A stretch of 64,000 bases of DNA. Origin: Sulfitobacter sp. M39 (GTDB lineage: Bacteria; Pseudomonadota; Alphaproteobacteria; Rhodobacterales; Rhodobacteraceae). Shown here piece by piece: positions 8,935-16,514 of the stretch (the stretch's first letter is position 1; each line of letters starts with the position of its first letter). Under the pieces are notes generated by a model. It worked only from the letters and a program-made list of their open reading frames with translations, was not told the origin of the DNA and did no database searches. Location of the stretch: contig NZ_WMDZ01000001.1 in assembly GCF_021735935.1 (NCBI RefSeq), positions 2,790,001-2,854,000 of the forward strand. The letters are read 5' to 3'. The position numbers and the translations under genes are program-made.

Positions 8935-9758
8935 TGGCTCATTTCACCACATCCGACGGGCTATCGCTCTATTTCACCGACGAAGGGGCGGGTCTGCCGA
9001 TTCTCTGTCTTGCAGGATTGACGCGGACCACAGCGGATTTCGACTATGTCACCCCCCATCTGAAGGGCGTGCGTCTGATCAAGATGGACTATCGCGGGCG
9101 CGGGCAATCTGACTTCGACCCTGACTGGTCACACTATTCCCCCCCGGTTGAATGTCGTGATGCGCTGGAGCTGCTGGATCATCTTGGCATCGACAAGGCC
9201 GCCGTGCTTGGCACCTCGCGCGGGGGGCTGAATGCATTGGGGCTGGCCAAGGGGGCCAAGGATAGGTTGCTGGGCATCGCCTTTAACGACGTTGGCCCGC
9301 ATATTGACCCGCAGGGGCTGGATTTCATCATGGGCTATATCGGCCGCAACCCTGCTGCCAAGACCCATGCCGAGGCCGCCGCGGCCATGCCACGTGTGTT
9401 TCCCGAATTTGACGATGTGCCCGACAGCCGCTGGTTGGAAGAAGCGCAAAAGCACTACGCCCAGACTGAAAGCGGTTTGCAGATCACGTATGACAAGCAC
9501 CTGCGCGATGCAGTGGCCAAGGCGTTCTCTGCCCCCTCCCCCGATCTGTGGCCGTTCTTTGACGCGCTTGACGGGCTGCCGATTGCCTGCATCCGTGGCC
9601 TGGCATCCAATCTGCTGAGCGAGGAAACCCTGCAAGAGATGGAACGCCGCCGCCCCGATATGGTGGTCGCGCGGGTGCCGGGACGTGGGCATATTCCGTT
9701 TCTGGACGAACCAGAGGCGGTTGCGGCCTTGAACGAATGGATCGGGAAGATGCAATGA
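8934..9758 (+). CDS. Alpha/beta hydrolase
   Basis: A 274-residue hydrolase with the nucleophile elbow GTSRGG (Ser95), an oxyanion-region stretch LAGLTRTTADFD, and a C-terminal histidine in GRGHIPFLDEPE. It could cleave an ester, lactone or C-C bond. The start is fixed by coupling to the preceding gene (ATG at 8934 shares its A with the TAA stop), and its own TGA overlaps the ATG of the next gene. The substrate cannot be named; position in the cluster suggests aromatic or organic-acid breakdown. Confidence 0.92.
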   Translation: MAHFTTSDGLSLYFTDEGAGLPILCLAGLTRTTADFDYVTPHLKGVRLIKMDYRGRGQSDFDPDWSHYSPPVECRDALELLDHLGIDKAAVLGTSRGGLNALGLAKGAKDRLLGIAFNDVGPHIDPQGLDFIMGYIGRNPAAKTHAEAAAAMPRVFPEFDDVPDSRWLEEAQKHYAQTESGLQITYDKHLRDAVAKAFSAPSPDLWPFFDALDGLPIACIRGLASNLLSEETLQEMERRRPDMVVARVPGRGHIPFLDEPEAVAALNEWIGKMQ

Positions 9759-10726
9759 ATATCGATATGATCCGCGCGGCAGCGCAGCGGCTGGAGGGGC
9801 ACGTGCGGCGCACGCCTTTGCTGAACTCTCCGTTTTTGGATGACATCGCGGGGCGGCGCGTTTGGGTCAAGCCCGAATGCCTGCAACACACCGGCAGCTT
9901 CAAGTTCCGCGGCGGCTGGTCGGCGGTGTCGGCATTGCAGCCATCTGTGCGCGCCAAGGGGGTCATCGCCTTTTCCAGTGGCAACCACGCCCAAGGTGTT
10001 GCCTATGCGGCCAAGCTGCACGGGGTGCCCGCGGTGATCATCATGCCCGCCGACGCGCCCCGTCTGAAGATCGCCAACACCCGCGCGCTTGGGGCCGAAG
10101 TCGTGCTTTATGACCGCATGACCGAGGACCGTGATGCCATCGGCGCGGCTATGGCGGAGGAACGCGAATTGACGTTGATCAAGCCTTTTGACGACCCGCT
10201 GGTGATCGCCGGTCAGGGGACAACGGGGCTTGAGATCGCGCAGCAGGCCGCCGAAGCGGGGATCGCCCGTGCCGATGTGATTGTCTGCTGTGGTGGTGGG
10301 GGGCTGACCTCTGGCATCGCGCTGGCGCTGGAAGCCGAGGCACCGGGGCTGCGCGTCCGCACCGCCGAGCCCGAAGGCTTTGATGACGCCGCGCGGTCGC
10401 TTGCCGCAGGGCAGATCAAGCGCAATGCCGCGCTTGGCGGGTCGATTTGCGATGCCATCGTTACGCCGCAACCGGGCGACCTGACTTTTCCAATCCTCAA
10501 ACGGTTGTGTGGCCCCGGCCTTGTCGTCACTGATGACGAGGCGTTGCAGGCGATTGGTCATGCGTTCAACCGGCTGAAACTTGTGGCAGAACCCGGCGGT
10601 GCCGTCGCCCTTGCCGCCGCGCTGTTCCGGCAAGACGAGATTGAAGGTGACGACGTAATCGTCACCATCTCGGGCGGGAATGTAGACAGTGATATTTTCT
10701 CGCGGGCGCTTGCCACGCTTGATTGA
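9755..10726 (+). CDS. Threonine/serine dehydratase-like PLP enzyme
   Basis: A 323-residue fold-type II PLP enzyme. The Schiff-base lysine is Lys50 in TGSFKFRGG, and the phosphate-binding glycine loop is CGGGGLTSG. There is no ACT regulatory domain, so it is a catabolic or 3-hydroxyaspartate-type ammonia-lyase, or a serine racemase-like enzyme, rather than allosteric IlvA. I use the ATG at 9755, which overlaps the upstream stop as ATGA; an ATG at 9737 is possible. Its presence among hydrolases and pca genes is unusual. Confidence 0.9.
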   Translation: MNIDMIRAAAQRLEGHVRRTPLLNSPFLDDIAGRRVWVKPECLQHTGSFKFRGGWSAVSALQPSVRAKGVIAFSSGNHAQGVAYAAKLHGVPAVIIMPADAPRLKIANTRALGAEVVLYDRMTEDRDAIGAAMAEERELTLIKPFDDPLVIAGQGTTGLEIAQQAAEAGIARADVIVCCGGGGLTSGIALALEAEAPGLRVRTAEPEGFDDAARSLAAGQIKRNAALGGSICDAIVTPQPGDLTFPILKRLCGPGLVVTDDEALQAIGHAFNRLKLVAEPGGAVALAAALFRQDEIEGDDVIVTISGGNVDSDIFSRALATLD

Positions 10727-10747
10727 CGCCCCACAGGAGGTTCTGAC

Positions 10748-11536
10748 ATGAAGATTTTCGATACCGGCGATGTGCGTCTGCATTACCGCGTGGATGGCCC
10801 GGAGGATGGTGCACCTGTGGTCTTTGCCAATTCACTGGGGACTGATCTGCGCCTGTGGGACCCGATCCTGCCGCTGCTGCCCAAGGGTCTGCGGATCATC
10901 CGTTTTGACAAACGCGGGCACGGGCTGTCGTCCTGCCCGCCTGCGCCCTATGCGATGGGGGCGCTGATTGGTGATACGGAAAAACTGCTGGATCATCTGG
11001 GCGTAAAGGGCTGCGTCTTTGTCGGGCTGTCCATTGGCGGAATGATCGCCCAAGGGCTCGCCACCAAGCGGCTGGACCTGATCCGCGCCATGGTGCTGTC
11101 CAATACCGCCGCCAAGATCGGCACCAAGGATATGTGGGCGGACCGCGTGCGCGCCGTGCAAGAAAGCGGGATCGAACCGATGGCGGATACCATCATGGAA
11201 CGCTGGTTTGCCGTCCCCTTCCGCGCCACGCCCGAGCTTGAGCTTTGGCGCAATATGGTCGTACGCCAACCGGCCGAAGGCTATGCCGGTTGCTCTGCCG
11301 CGATTTCTGGGACGGATTTCTACACGCCCACGGCGGCGCTGCGCCTGCCGGTGCTGGGGATCGCGGGCTCCGAAGACGGGTCCACCCCCCCGGATCTGGT
11401 GCGCGAGACCATCGAGCTGATCCCGGGATCGAAATTCAAGATCATCCGCAAGGCCGGTCATCTGCCTTGCGTCGAACACCCGCAGGAATATGCAGCCCTG
11501 CTGACCGAGTTTTTGCAAAGCGTCGGCCATGTCTGA
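10748..11536 (+). CDS. pcaD: 3-oxoadipate enol-lactonase PcaD
   Basis: Hydrolyses 3-oxoadipate enol-lactone to 3-oxoadipate in the protocatechuate branch of the beta-ketoadipate pathway. The 262-residue alpha/beta hydrolase has the PcaD signature: FDKRGHGLSS, the nucleophile Ser95 in GLSIGG, an acid in GSEDGSTPP and a histidine in AGHLPCVEHP. A CAGGAGG ribosome site precedes it. Its end overlaps the next hydrolase by eight bases. In most roseobacters pcaD is followed by pcaC, pcaH and pcaG; here they are missing. Confidence 0.94.
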   Translation: MKIFDTGDVRLHYRVDGPEDGAPVVFANSLGTDLRLWDPILPLLPKGLRIIRFDKRGHGLSSCPPAPYAMGALIGDTEKLLDHLGVKGCVFVGLSIGGMIAQGLATKRLDLIRAMVLSNTAAKIGTKDMWADRVRAVQESGIEPMADTIMERWFAVPFRATPELELWRNMVVRQPAEGYAGCSAAISGTDFYTPTAALRLPVLGIAGSEDGSTPPDLVRETIELIPGSKFKIIRKAGHLPCVEHPQEYAALLTEFLQSVGHV

Positions 11537-12239
11537 CATCCTTTTGGTGCATGGGTCGTGCCACGGCGCGTGGTGCTGGCGTGATCTGATCCCTGCTCTG
11601 CGGAAATTGGGCCACAGCCCCCGTGCGATTGATCTGCCCAGCCACGGCGACGACACGACGCCGGTCAACGCGGTCACGCTCGACAGCTATGCCGATGCGG
11701 TGCTTGCGGCCTCTACGCCTGACACGGTGGTGGTGGGTCATTCGATGGGCGGTTTTGCCATCGGGGCAGCGGCACAGAAAGATCCAAGCGCCATGGCGCG
11801 GCTGATCTATCTATGTGCCTACGTCCCTGCGGCGGGGCTGTCGCTGGCCGAGATGCGCAAACAGGCCCCGTCGCAACCGCTGATGCCTGCTGTGCGCCTC
11901 GCCCCCGATGGCAAAAGCTTTACCCTTGATCCCGCGATGACAGAGGCGCTGTTCTATCACGACTGCCCGCCGGGTGTCGCGGGTTTTGCCGCACCGCGCC
12001 TCTGCGCGCAGGCCGTGGCCCCGACGATCAAGCCTCTGCCAGATACTGCCCGTGCGGACGCCATGCCGCGCAGCTATATTCGCTGTATGGATGACCGCAC
12101 CATCCCGCCCGCCTATCAGGTCACGATGACGAAAGACTGGCCAAGCGCGGATGTTCATGAGATGGCCTGCGGGCATTCACCCTTCTTTACCGATCCCGCC
12201 GGTCTGGCGCGGATCATTGACGACATTATCCCGAGGTAA
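11529..12239 (+). CDS. Alpha/beta hydrolase, esterase/hydroxynitrile-lyase-like
   Basis: A 236-residue member of the short alpha/beta hydrolase group that includes EstC-type and plant methylesterase/hydroxynitrile lyase enzymes. It opens with LLVHGSCHGAWCW, has the nucleophile Ser72 in GHSMGG, and ends with the histidine in CGHSPFF. It has only a small cap domain. It starts inside the end of pcaD (8-base overlap) and stops three bases before pcaB, so the three are co-translated. An ester substrate feeding the pathway is a guess. Confidence 0.9.
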   Translation: MSDILLVHGSCHGAWCWRDLIPALRKLGHSPRAIDLPSHGDDTTPVNAVTLDSYADAVLAASTPDTVVVGHSMGGFAIGAAAQKDPSAMARLIYLCAYVPAAGLSLAEMRKQAPSQPLMPAVRLAPDGKSFTLDPAMTEALFYHDCPPGVAGFAAPRLCAQAVAPTIKPLPDTARADAMPRSYIRCMDDRTIPPAYQVTMTKDWPSADVHEMACGHSPFFTDPAGLARIIDDIIPR

Positions 12240-12242
12240 CCC

Positions 12243-13568
12243 ATGGCCGCCAGCGTCTTCGACAGCCCCCTGTTCGCACAGCTTTTCAACACCGGTGACG
12301 CAGGGCGCCTGTTTTCGGACAGCGCTGCGATCCGCGCGATGCTGCTGGTCGAAGGGGCGCTGGCCAAGGTGCAGGGCAGCCTTGGTATCATCCCCGAGAT
12401 GAGCGCCGCCGCGATCCACCGCGCCTCTCTCGAGATTCAGGTCGACCCCGGGGCGATCGCCGCCTCTACCGGAGAGAACGGCGTGTCCGTGCCGGGGCTT
12501 CTGGCGCAGTTCCGTGCCGAGATGCAGGCACCGGAATTTGCCCAGCACGTGCATTGGGGCGCGACCAGTCAGGACATCATCGACACGGCGCTGATGCTGC
12601 GCCTGCGTCAGGCGCTCAAGCTGGCGGAAACCGATCTGCGCGAGATCATCGCGGCCCTTGCGGCAGGTGCCGAACAGCACCAATCCCTGCCGATGCCTGC
12701 CCGCACCTATGGCCAGCACGCCACCCCCACCAGCTGGGGCGCGGTGCTGGCGGAATGGGGCATGCCGCTGTGTGACGCGCTCGGCCAGCTTGAGGCGCTA
12801 CGCGAAGGGTCGCTGTTCGTGTCCCTGTCGGGGGCGGCGGGGACGGGCTCTGCCCTTGGTCCCAAGGCTGCCGAGACCCGCGCGCAGCTGGCTCAAGCGC
12901 TTGGCCTGAGGGATCCCGGGCGCAGCTGGCATGTGGACCGTGGCCCCATGCTGCGCATCGCCGATTGGCAGGGCCGCGTGATGGCAGCGCTGGCGCATAT
13001 CGCGCAAAGCACGCTGGCGCTGACCATGACCGAAACCGCCGAGCTTGCCCTTGGGGCGGCAGGCGCGTCGTCGACCATGCCGCAAAAACAGAACCCCGTG
13101 GGGCCCTCGGCGATTGTCGCCCTCGGACACCAGTTCACCGGCCAGCGCGCCACGCTACAGGCCGCCGCGGCGCACCAGCATCAACGTGATGGCGGCGCGT
13201 GGTTCGCGGAATGGATGGCCGTGCCTCAGCTGGCACTTAGCCTTGCCGCCGCGCTGAACCACACCAAGACGCTTGTCGCGGGGCTGACCCCGCATCCGGT
13301 AAAGATGCACAGCGCGCTGACAGATGGGCTGGGCCTGATCCACGCCGAAGCGCTGAGCTTTGCCCTGGCCGAGACGATGCCCCGCCCCGCGGCCCAGAAG
13401 ATCACCAAACAGCTTTGTCAGGATGCGCTGGCCAAACAGGTGCCGCTGGCCGATCTGGTCCACGCGGATTACCCCGACGTGGCCGAGACCCTCTTTGACC
13501 CGTCAACCCAGATGGGACAGGCCCCCGCAGATGCAGCGGCCTTCGTGGCCCGAGCGCGCGCGCTGTAG
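12243..13568 (+). CDS. pcaB: 3-carboxy-cis,cis-muconate cycloisomerase PcaB
   Basis: Converts 3-carboxymuconate to 4-carboxymuconolactone, the step before decarboxylation to PcaD's substrate. The 441-residue fumarase/aspartase-superfamily protein carries the signature loop GASSTMPQKQNPVGP (~278) and the PcaB-type HVHWGATSQD at ~103. It is the last gene of the run. The enzymes needed immediately before (PcaHG dioxygenase) and after (PcaC decarboxylase) are not in the window. Confidence 0.93.
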   Translation: MAASVFDSPLFAQLFNTGDAGRLFSDSAAIRAMLLVEGALAKVQGSLGIIPEMSAAAIHRASLEIQVDPGAIAASTGENGVSVPGLLAQFRAEMQAPEFAQHVHWGATSQDIIDTALMLRLRQALKLAETDLREIIAALAAGAEQHQSLPMPARTYGQHATPTSWGAVLAEWGMPLCDALGQLEALREGSLFVSLSGAAGTGSALGPKAAETRAQLAQALGLRDPGRSWHVDRGPMLRIADWQGRVMAALAHIAQSTLALTMTETAELALGAAGASSTMPQKQNPVGPSAIVALGHQFTGQRATLQAAAAHQHQRDGGAWFAEWMAVPQLALSLAAALNHTKTLVAGLTPHPVKMHSALTDGLGLIHAEALSFALAETMPRPAAQKITKQLCQDALAKQVPLADLVHADYPDVAETLFDPSTQMGQAPADAAAFVARARAL

Positions 13569-13594
13569 CCACAATGATTGGCGCGGAGCGGTTA

Positions 13595-13642
13595 CGGGGG
13601 CCAGCCCCCGGACCCCCGGGATTTAGAGCCATTTGGAAATAT
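13595..13642 (+). repeat. Dispersed intergenic repeat, family B, copy 2
   Basis: A GGGGGCCAGCCCCC palindrome is followed by CCCCCGGGATTTAGAG and CCATTTGGAAATA, as in the copy at 6369-6415. It sits between the convergent pcaB and gcdH genes. Confidence 0.85.
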
Positions 13643-13705
13643 TTTGAGGGGTTTGGGGCACGGCCCTACGGCGGCTGATTTAGCGTCAGGTAGGACGGGG
13701 TATGA

Positions 13706-13721
13706 GGGGGCCGAAGCCCCC
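13706..13721 (-). terminator. GC hairpin with UUCG-type loop after gcdH
   Basis: GGGGGC (13706-13711) pairs with GCCCCC (13716-13721) across a CGAA loop; on the reverse strand the loop reads TTCG, a very stable tetraloop. It lies 13 bases beyond the gcdH stop. No T run follows. Confidence 0.55.
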
Positions 13722-13733
13722 GCTGCCAGAGAT

Positions 13734-14957
13734 TTAGAAGAACGCCTGCAGGCCGGTCTGGGCGCGGCCCAGGATCAGCGCGTGCACGTCGTGCGTGCCT
13801 TCATAGGTGTTCACAGTCTCAAGGTTCATCATGTGGCGGATCACCTGGAATTCGCCGCTGATACCGTTGCCGCCGTGCATGTCACGGGACATGCGGGCGA
13901 TGTCCAGCGCCTTGCCGCAGTTGTTGCGCTTGACGATAGAGATCATTTCCGGCGCAGCGTTGGCGTTGTCCATCAGACGGCCCACTTGCAACGAGGCTTG
14001 CAGGCCAAGCGCGATTTCGGTCTGCATGTCGGCAAGTTTCTTTTGGAACAGCTGTGTCTGCGCCAGCGGCTTGTTGAACTGCTTGCGGTCCAGACCGTAT
14101 TGACGCGAGGCGTGCCAGCAGAATTCAGCGGCCCCCAGTGCACCCCAGCTGATGCCATAGCGGGCGCGGTTAAGACAGCCGAACGGGCCTTTCAGACCTT
14201 CGACATGGGGCAGCAGGGCATCTTCGCCGACTTCGACGTTGTCCATCACGATCTCGCCTGTGATCGAGGCACGCAGCGACAGTTTGTTGCCGATCTTGGG
14301 TGCGGACAGACCCTTCATGCCTTTTTCAAGGATGAAGCCGCGGATCTTGCCGCCGTGCTCTTCGGACTTGGCCCAGACCACGAAGACATCCGCGATCGGC
14401 GCGTTCGAGATCCACATTTTAGAGCCGGTCAGCTTGTAGCCGTTGGCGGTTTTCACCGCACGGGTTTTCATGCCCGCAGGGTCAGAGCCTGCATCGGGTT
14501 CTGTCAGGCCAAAGCAACCGATGAATTCACCGCTGGACAGTTTGGGCAGGTACTTCATGCGCTGCTCTTCCGAGCCATACGCATAGATCGGGTACATCAC
14601 GAGGCTGGATTGCACGGACATCATCGACCGGTAGCCGCTGTCCACACGTTCCACTTCGCGCGCGACCAGACCGTAAGACACATAATTACCGCCCAGACCG
14701 CCGTATTGTTCGGGCACCGTGACGCCCAACAGGCCCATGTCGCCCATCTCACGGAAGATCGCGGGGTCGGTGGTTTCATTGGCGAAAGCGTCGATCACGC
14801 GGGGCTGAAGCTTTTCCTGTGCATAGGCGCGCGCGCTTTCCTGGATCATACGTTCGTCTTCGGTCAGCTGTTCGTTCAGGCGGAACGCGTCCGCCCAATC
14901 AAAGCTGCCCATGTCGGGGGCGTCTTTGGCTTTCAATACGGGCAATTCGGTGCTCAT
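13734..14957 (-). CDS. gcdH: Glutaryl-CoA dehydrogenase
   Basis: An FAD enzyme that oxidises and decarboxylates glutaryl-CoA to crotonyl-CoA in lysine/tryptophan breakdown. The 407-residue product has acyl-CoA dehydrogenase signatures [15 protein letters not shown] (~150) and a catalytic glutamate near 386 in [12 protein letters not shown]; the GcdH-type phrase [12 protein letters not shown] is present. I start at the ATG 14957, preceded by GAGGAGG; the open frame begins 16 codons earlier. A divergent LysR gene lies 83 bases away, as in the glutarate loci of many Proteobacteria. Confidence 0.95.
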   Translation of the reverse strand: MSTELPVLKAKDAPDMGSFDWADAFRLNEQLTEDERMIQESARAYAQEKLQPRVIDAFANETTDPAIFREMGDMGLLGVTVPEQYGGLGGNYVSYGLVAREVERVDSGYRSMMSVQSSLVMYPIYAYGSEEQRMKYLPKLSSGEFIGCFGLTEPDAGSDPAGMKTRAVKTANGYKLTGSKMWISNAPIADVFVVWAKSEEHGGKIRGFILEKGMKGLSAPKIGNKLSLRASITGEIVMDNVEVGEDALLPHVEGLKGPFGCLNRARYGISWGALGAAEFCWHASRQYGLDRKQFNKPLAQTQLFQKKLADMQTEIALGLQASLQVGRLMDNANAAPEMISIVKRNNCGKALDIARMSRDMHGGNGISGEFQVIRHMMNLETVNTYEGTHDVHALILGRAQTGLQAFF

Positions 14958-14993
14958 GGTATGTCCTCCTCGGGGTTCGGATTTGAGCGCAGT

Positions 14994-15014
14994 ATTGCAA
15001 AGCACAGCGGCAAT
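14994..15014. promoter_or_regulatory. Dyad ATTGC-N11-GCAAT, candidate LysR operator
   Basis: A perfect 5-bp inverted repeat with an 11-base spacer lies between the divergent gcdH and LysR genes. Spacing and position match what LysR-type regulators use for autoregulation and activation of the neighbour. Confidence 0.5.
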
Positions 15015-15040
15015 GACTATCGCTGGTTACTCCTGAACCT

Positions 15041-15949
15041 ATGAGTCAAAATCATATGATCGCCCCGCGTCGCTTCCTTCCGTCGGTCAACGCCCTGCTC
15101 GCATTCGAGGCAGTGGCACGCCTGGGCAGTGCCACATTGGCGGCGCAGGAACTGTCCCTGACGCAAAGCGCGATCAGCCGGCAGCTCAAGACGCTAGAGG
15201 CGCAGTTGAATGTGGTGCTGCTGGACCGTCAGGGGCGTCAGCTGGTACTGACTGAGGCGGGAAAAAGCTATGTAATTCAAGTACGTGACGTTTTGAACAG
15301 GTTGGCACAGGCATCCATCACTGCGCGTACGAACCCGATTGCGGGGGCGCTGAACCTTGCCATTCTGCCGGGGTTCGGCATGCATTGGCTGGCCCCGCGG
15401 TTGCGCGACTTTGCGCAGTCCCATCCGGAGGTGACGGTGAACCTCAGCACGCGACTGCATCCGTTTTCCTTCCAGAACAGCCCCTTTGACGCTGCAATAC
15501 ATTTTGGCAAGGAAGACTGGCCCGGTGTGCGCTATTTGCCGCTGATGCCCGAGACGGTGGTCCCCGTCTGCGCGCCCGAACTGCTGACTGAACCGCTGGA
15601 GGATCCCAGCCAGATCCTGCGCTATGCGCTGCTGCATCTGGACACCCGCCCGCGCGGCTGGTCGCGGTGGCTGAGCGCGCTTGGCGTCACGCAAGAACCC
15701 CCTGCCGGCATGATGTTCGACCAGTTTTCAACCATGGCGCAGGCGGCGGTGCACGGGTTGGGCGTGGCGCTGCTACCCACCTTTTCCGCCGAGCCCTATC
15801 TGCGCGACGGGCAGCTTGTGCTGGCATCGACGCAGACGACACAAAGCATCGGGAATTACTACCTCGTCTGGCCCGAGGACCGTGCCGAAACCGCGGCCTT
15901 GCAGTCGTTCAAGACGTGGCTCGACGGGCAGACGGGTCAGGTGCTTTAG
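15041..15949 (+). CDS. LysR family transcriptional regulator (GcdR/GcvA-like)
   Basis: A 302-residue LysR-type regulator. The N-terminal winged helix is clear (NALLAFEAVARLGSATLAAQELSLTQSAISRQLKTLE, given here as about residues 17-52 in two parts), and the rest is a type-2 periplasmic-binding-like effector domain. Being divergent from gcdH and sharing an 83-base promoter with a central dyad, it most likely controls glutaryl-CoA dehydrogenase in response to glutarate. That effector is inference. It is the GcvA-like subgroup. Confidence 0.93.
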   Translation: MSQNHMIAPRRFLPSVNALLAFEAVARLGSATLAAQELSLTQSAISRQLKTLEAQLNVVLLDRQGRQLVLTEAGKSYVIQVRDVLNRLAQASITARTNPIAGALNLAILPGFGMHWLAPRLRDFAQSHPEVTVNLSTRLHPFSFQNSPFDAAIHFGKEDWPGVRYLPLMPETVVPVCAPELLTEPLEDPSQILRYALLHLDTRPRGWSRWLSALGVTQEPPAGMMFDQFSTMAQAAVHGLGVALLPTFSAEPYLRDGQLVLASTQTTQSIGNYYLVWPEDRAETAALQSFKTWLDGQTGQVL

Positions 15950-16026
15950 CATAGGCCAAGGGTCTGAAGCATATTCGCCCTATTTCCGCCGCAATCCTGA
16001 ATTAGCACACCCTTCATCAGTTTTAA

Positions 16027-16039
16027 GGGGGGGGGCCCC
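16027..16039 (+). repeat. G9 homopolymer followed by C4
   Basis: Nine consecutive Gs (16027-16035) run into four Cs, with AA before and TTTT after, forming a small palindrome. It ends about 20 bases before the start of the cupredoxin-like gene, within its probable 5' untranslated region. Confidence 0.8.
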
Positions 16040-16059
16040 TTTTGAAAGGGAGCATGGAT

Positions 16060-16416
16060 ATGCCAATTTCACTTACCAAACTCATTTCTGCGGGCGCGAC
16101 AGCGGTCACACTTGCGGCTGCCACCGCAGCGACCGCGCAAACCCATGACGTCGTGATCTTTGACGACGCCTTCTTTCCTGCCGTGATCTATGTCGACGCC
16201 GGGGACGAGCTGCGTTTTCTCAACAACGCCAGCGCCGCGCGCAACGTCAGCGCGGGTGACGGGTCGTGGTCATCCGGCACGCTGGAAACCGGCAGCAGCT
16301 TTAGCCAAATGGTAGAGGCAAACAGCCAAGTGACCTTTATCGGTACGTCGCTTGGGGAAAACCCCAAAAGCTACTCCGGCGAGATCAGCTTTGACCCCGC
16401 ACCGCTGAGCGAGTGA
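16060..16416 (+). CDS. Secreted cupredoxin-fold protein without the usual copper ligands
   Basis: A 118-residue exported protein. I choose the ATG at 16060 (GGGAG seven bases upstream); ATG 16054 and TTG 16042 are in frame. A signal peptide covers about 1-26 (ends ATAATAQ). The mature part follows the plastocyanin/amicyanin-like pattern: DAFFPAVIYVDAGDELRFLNN, then SAARNVSAGDGSW. Where family members have the first copper-ligand histidine there is an arginine, and there is no cysteine or histidine near the C-terminus. It probably does not bind a type-1 copper. It is a single gene after the LysR regulator. Confidence 0.82.
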   Translation: MPISLTKLISAGATAVTLAAATAATAQTHDVVIFDDAFFPAVIYVDAGDELRFLNNASAARNVSAGDGSWSSGTLETGSSFSQMVEANSQVTFIGTSLGENPKSYSGEISFDPAPLSE

Positions 16417-16456
16417 TCGGGTCCATCCCTGCGATTGTCGCAGGTGCTTGAAATAA

Positions 16457-16492
16457 AAACGGCGCGCCCCTGTTTCCAGCGGCGCGCCGTTT
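16457..16492. terminator. Bidirectional rho-independent terminator
   Basis: AAACGGCGCGCC (16457-16468) and GGCGCGCCGTTT (16481-16492) form a perfect 12-bp stem with a 12-base loop; A-rich and T-rich ends flank it. It lies between the convergent cupredoxin-like and nucleotidase genes and can serve both. Confidence 0.9.
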
Positions 16493-16514
16493 CGCGTTAA
16501 TATGGCGACTTGGC

